Positions 5,632-7,350 of a stretch of 7,350 bases of DNA are shown piece after piece. The notes beneath the pieces were generated by a model. That model was not told the DNA's origin. It made no database searches and worked only from the letters and a program-made list of their open reading frames with translations. Source of the DNA: Polaromonas sp. (GTDB lineage Bacteria > Pseudomonadota > Gammaproteobacteria > Burkholderiales > Burkholderiaceae). A program made the translations under genes and the position numbers. The stretch lies in contig PNMH01000136.1 in assembly GCA_013823505.1 (NCBI GenBank), positions 1 to 7,350 of the forward strand, written 5' to 3'. The first letter of the stretch is position 1, and each line of letters opens with the position of its first letter.

Positions 5632-6432
5632 TCAGTATTCGCGCACCGGCACGTGTGCCGGGCGCGAGTTGTAGCCGGGCAGGTGCAGCCCACCGTCCAC
5701 GTGCATGGTGATCCCGGTCACGAACCGCGCCATTTCCGAGCCCAGAAAAACGACCACAGGCCCGATGTCCAGTTCCGGGTCACCCGATCGACCCATTGGC
5801 CGTGCCGCTGCCGAGCGCTCGGCAAAGCCGGGGATTTCAGCGGCCAGTTTGTGGAAGGTGGCCCCCATGGCGGTCGGCGCAATGGCGTTGCAGGTGATGT
5901 TGAAGCGGCCCCACTCGGCCGCTGCGCTCCGGGTCAGCCCGACCACACCCGATTTGCCCGTGTTGTAGTCCGCGTGTTGCCAGGCGCCGATGTCCACATC
6001 GATGGAAGTGAAGTTGATGATGCGCCCACCACCGCGCTGGCGCATGTGCGGCATGGCCGCACGCATCGCCCACCAGCTGGCCCAGACGGTGGAGGTCAGG
6101 GTGCGCTCCAGCATCGCGTCCGTCTTGTCCTCCAGCAACACGTTCTCCGAAGGCACAAACGCGTTGTTGACCAGGATGTCGAGCCCCCCGAAATGGTCCA
6201 CCGCCGCCTGGATGGAAGCTTCCACACTCTCCTTGCGCAACACGTCGGTCGGCACGAACAGGGCGCGAGCGCCCATCTCCTTGAGCTCGAGTTCGGTCTC
6301 GGCCCCCGTCACCGGGTCGAGCTCGGCAATCAGCACCGCGGCGCCCTCTCGCGCACAGCAACGAGCGACACCCCGACCGATGCCACCACCGGCCCCGGTG
6401 ATCAAGGCCACTTTGTCTTTCAGCAGGCTCAT
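5632..6432 (-). CDS. Short-chain dehydrogenase/reductase (SDR), classical type
   Basis: This 266-residue Rossmann-fold oxidoreductase has normal classical-SDR length. Visible motifs are the nucleotide-binding TGAGGGIG (12-19), an acidic residue ending strand beta-2 (E37 in IAELDP, suggesting NAD rather than NADP), PTDV (61-64), NNA (89-91), catalytic S143 in NFTSID, the YNTGK motif (Y156, K160), NAIAPTAMG (182-190), and the C-terminal TGITMHVDGGLHLPG. The helix-4 Asn of the catalytic tetrad aligns with T115 (TVWASWWAMRAAMPHM), an uncommon replacement. The ATG at 6432 has GGAG (6441-6438) five bases upstream; the frame stays open to 7056, but that extension is antisense to the next gene. It probably oxidises or reduces a hydroxyl or keto group on an intermediate, perhaps a CoA thioester from the ligase. 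FabG-like reductases are the main alternative. Confidence 0.92.
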   Translation of the reverse strand: MSLLKDKVALITGAGGGIGRGVARCCAREGAAVLIAELDPVTGAETELELKEMGARALFVPTDVLRKESVEASIQAAVDHFGGLDILVNNAFVPSENVLLEDKTDAMLERTLTSTVWASWWAMRAAMPHMRQRGGGRIINFTSIDVDIGAWQHADYNTGKSGVVGLTRSAAAEWGRFNITCNAIAPTAMGATFHKLAAEIPGFAERSAAARPMGRSGDPELDIGPVVVFLGSEMARFVTGITMHVDGGLHLPGYNSRPAHVPVREY

Positions 6433-6448
6433 TGGGTCTCCATCTATA

Positions 6449-6476
6449 TTGAACACATTTAAGTTTATCGTACACT
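6449..6476 (+). promoter_or_regulatory. Candidate promoter for the DUF2889-like gene
   Basis: TTGAAC (6449-6454) and TACACT (6471-6476) are 16 bases apart, each matching the sigma-70 hexamers at 4 of 6 positions. The predicted start near 6483 gives a leader of about 70 bases. The elements overlap the palindrome at 6458-6480, so one regulator could control both divergent genes. Visual match only. Confidence 0.3.
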
Positions 6477-6480
6477 TTAA
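6458..6480. promoter_or_regulatory. Imperfect palindrome between the SDR and DUF2889-like genes
   Basis: Arms TTTAAGT (6458-6464) and ACTTTAA (6474-6480) are inverted with one mismatch, and two of the four inner base pairs also match, giving 8 of 11 symmetric pairs around 6469. It lies in an AT-rich patch inside the 120-bp divergent region, about 26 bp upstream of the SDR start. A near-direct repeat ACACATTTAAG / ACACTTTAAG (6453-6463, 6472-6481) overlaps it. It is an operator candidate for an unknown regulator. Confidence 0.35.
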
Positions 6481-6552
6481 GACAGGCCGTGTCAGCCGGA
6501 AAGACGCGAACACCGTGGATTTCCGGCTCGGTAAAAACCCTGGAATATCCCC

Positions 6553-7293
6553 ATGCCCATGTTCCGACGACGCATTCTGATCGCGCGCGATCCCATGAAG
6601 CTCGGCACCCGGTACCGGGCTGCGCTCGAAGACGACTTCCACCACTTCCGGGTCGAACTGGTGGTCCGGGACGGGCTCATCGCCTCGCTGCACGCGCAAG
6701 CGCCCCGCCACCCCTACAGCCTGTGCCCCTCTGCGGCAGATCAGCTCCAGCAGCTGGTGGGGACGGCCCCGGAGACCAGTGCTCACGCCGTGATGTGCAA
6801 GGTCGACCCCAGCCAGCACTGCACCCACATGTTGGAACTCAGTGGCCTGGCGGCCGCAGCAGCGGCACGCACTCTGCCACAACGGCGCTACGACATCGAG
6901 GTACCTTTGCGGGTCGACGGGCGCACGCATGCCACGCTGGACCGAGACGGTACCCGGCTGCTGGACTGGGATGTGCAGGATCTGGATATCGTGGGGCCAC
7001 CACCCTACGGCGGCATCGGGTTGCGGCAGGGCATGGCGCGCTGGGCGCTGACCCATCTGAGCGAGGACATGGCTGAGGCGGCATTGGTTCTGCGTCGTTG
7101 TGCGGTCATTTCAATGGGAAAGAACCGCCCTCTCGATGCACAGCGGCATGCGAAATTGACCGGCGCTTGCTATGCGCAACAACCGGACCGGGCCCCATTG
7201 GCCCTGCGCCAAGTGGGCTCGACCTGGAACTTCACCTGGCAGCCCGACCAGCTGTGCCGGGACGACCAGGACTGGATCGCCTTCAAGTTCTGA
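6553..7293 (+). CDS. DUF2889-like protein of unknown function
   Basis: This 246-residue protein has no signal peptide or membrane segment. It resembles the DUF2889 family (Pfam PF11136) by features seen here: PYSLCPSAADQLQQLVG at 54-70, CTHMLEL at 90-96 followed by an Ala-rich helix (LAAAAAART), and a basic N-terminus with GTRYRAALEDDFHHFRVEL. The C90-T-H-M-x-E-L motif looks like an active-site or metal-binding element, but the family's biochemical role is not established. The C-terminal half (about 147-246) has CYAQQPDRAPLALRQVG near 206-222, which looks structured. The ATG at 6553 follows GGAA by seven bases; the in-frame ATG at 6559 is also possible. It diverges from the SDR gene and faces a minus-strand gene 15 bp downstream. 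Its place suggests a part in the same catabolic process, perhaps as a thioesterase-, hydratase- or binding-type protein, which is speculation. The family call comes from memory of the motif pattern. Confidence 0.75.
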   Translation: MPMFRRRILIARDPMKLGTRYRAALEDDFHHFRVELVVRDGLIASLHAQAPRHPYSLCPSAADQLQQLVGTAPETSAHAVMCKVDPSQHCTHMLELSGLAAAAAARTLPQRRYDIEVPLRVDGRTHATLDRDGTRLLDWDVQDLDIVGPPPYGGIGLRQGMARWALTHLSEDMAEAALVLRRCAVISMGKNRPLDAQRHAKLTGACYAQQPDRAPLALRQVGSTWNFTWQPDQLCRDDQDWIAFKF

Positions 7294-7301
7294 AGGCGAT
7301 C
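7275..7301. terminator. Long perfect hairpin at the 3' end of the DUF2889-like gene
   Basis: GATCGCCTTCA (7275-7285) and TGAAGGCGATC (7291-7301) form a perfect 11-bp stem with loop AGTTC, spanning the last codons and the stop (7291-7293). No T tract follows on either strand, so it is not a textbook intrinsic terminator. It may still stop or protect the convergent transcripts, since the opposing gene ends eight bases further on. Confidence 0.5.
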
Positions 7302-7308
7302 AACAGAC

Positions 7309-7350
7309 TCAAAGGAAGATGGCCAGGTTCGGGGTGCCCAGCACCGCCTG
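7309..7350 (-). CDS. C-terminal end of an unidentified minus-strand gene (partial)
   Basis: Reading leftward from the right edge, 13 sense codons (QAVLGTPNLAIFL) precede a TGA at 7311-7309. The codons are GC-rich like the neighbours, and the position, 15 bp from the convergent DUF2889-like stop, repeats the tight convergent spacing seen twice in the window. The peptide is too short to name a family. The opposite reading, an ATG at 7319 on the plus strand, has its AGGA only two bases away, which is too close. Confidence 0.4.
   Translation of the reverse strand, partial: QAVLGTPNLAIFL

Noticed and set aside
3932..5632. Long minus-strand open frame (566 codons) opposite the acyl-CoA ligase
   Set aside because: Its translation is Arg/His/Val/Gly-rich with no recognisable motif, while the plus-strand frame has every acyl-CoA ligase motif. 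It is an antisense shadow of high-GC coding sequence.
6608..6619. 12-bp palindrome CCCGGTACCGGG
   Set aside because: It lies within the DUF2889-like coding sequence and is readily explained by GC-rich codons; no second copy was noticed.
6433..7056. N-terminal extension of the SDR to 474 residues
   Set aside because: It would cover the divergent intergenic region and lie antisense to the DUF2889-like gene; the Rossmann motif starts 12 residues after the ATG at 6432, as expected.
7319..7350. Plus-strand ATG near the right edge as a new gene start
   Set aside because: The AGGA is only two bases from the ATG, too close for normal initiation, and the minus-strand reading ends in a stop at a distance matching the other convergent junctions.

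Overview
The window is about 60% GC with short intergenic spaces, dense stop-free antisense frames and protein families typical of aromatic or alicyclic acid catabolism. This points to a betaproteobacterium of the order Burkholderiales, probably Comamonadaceae-like. That placement is an inference from composition and gene content, not from a marker gene. No rRNA, tRNA, CRISPR array, insertion sequence or phage gene was seen, and no stretch longer than 300 bases lacks a gene.

Layout, left to right. (1) A minus-strand pair, 1-1692: an ACMSD-like metal-dependent amidohydrolase followed, with an ATGA start/stop overlap, by a fumarylacetoacetate-hydrolase-family protein that runs off the left edge. 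(2) A 221-bp divergent intergenic region (1693-1913) with an FNR/Anr-like box and a perfect inverted repeat. (3) A plus-strand universal-stress-protein/hemerythrin fusion (1914-2960). (4) A minus-strand TetR-family regulator with a long Lys/Ala/Val-rich N-terminal tail (2983-3843). (5) A 139-bp divergent region with an AT-rich operator-like palindrome. (6) A plus-strand CaiC/FadD-like acyl-CoA ligase (3983-5614). (7) A minus-strand short-chain dehydrogenase (5632-6432). (8) A 120-bp divergent region with another palindrome. (9) A plus-strand DUF2889-like protein of unknown function (6553-7293). (10) The last 13 codons of an unidentified minus-strand gene (7309-7350).

The transcription units alternate strand, giving three divergent promoter regions and three tight convergent junctions (gaps of 22, 17 and 15 bp). 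Two of the convergent junctions carry a perfect hairpin that overlaps a stop codon.

The families present (acyl-CoA ligase, SDR dehydrogenase, amidohydrolase decarboxylase/hydrolase, FAH-fold C-C hydrolase, TetR regulator, DUF2889 protein) fit a peripheral pathway that activates an organic acid as its CoA thioester, oxidises it and cleaves it. The substrate cannot be read from the sequence. Three enzymes show a substitution at a normally conserved catalytic or metal-binding position: Asn for Asp in the amidohydrolase, Arg for the C-terminal Lys in the ligase, and Thr for Asn in the SDR. These may be subfamily traits and are the most useful leads here.
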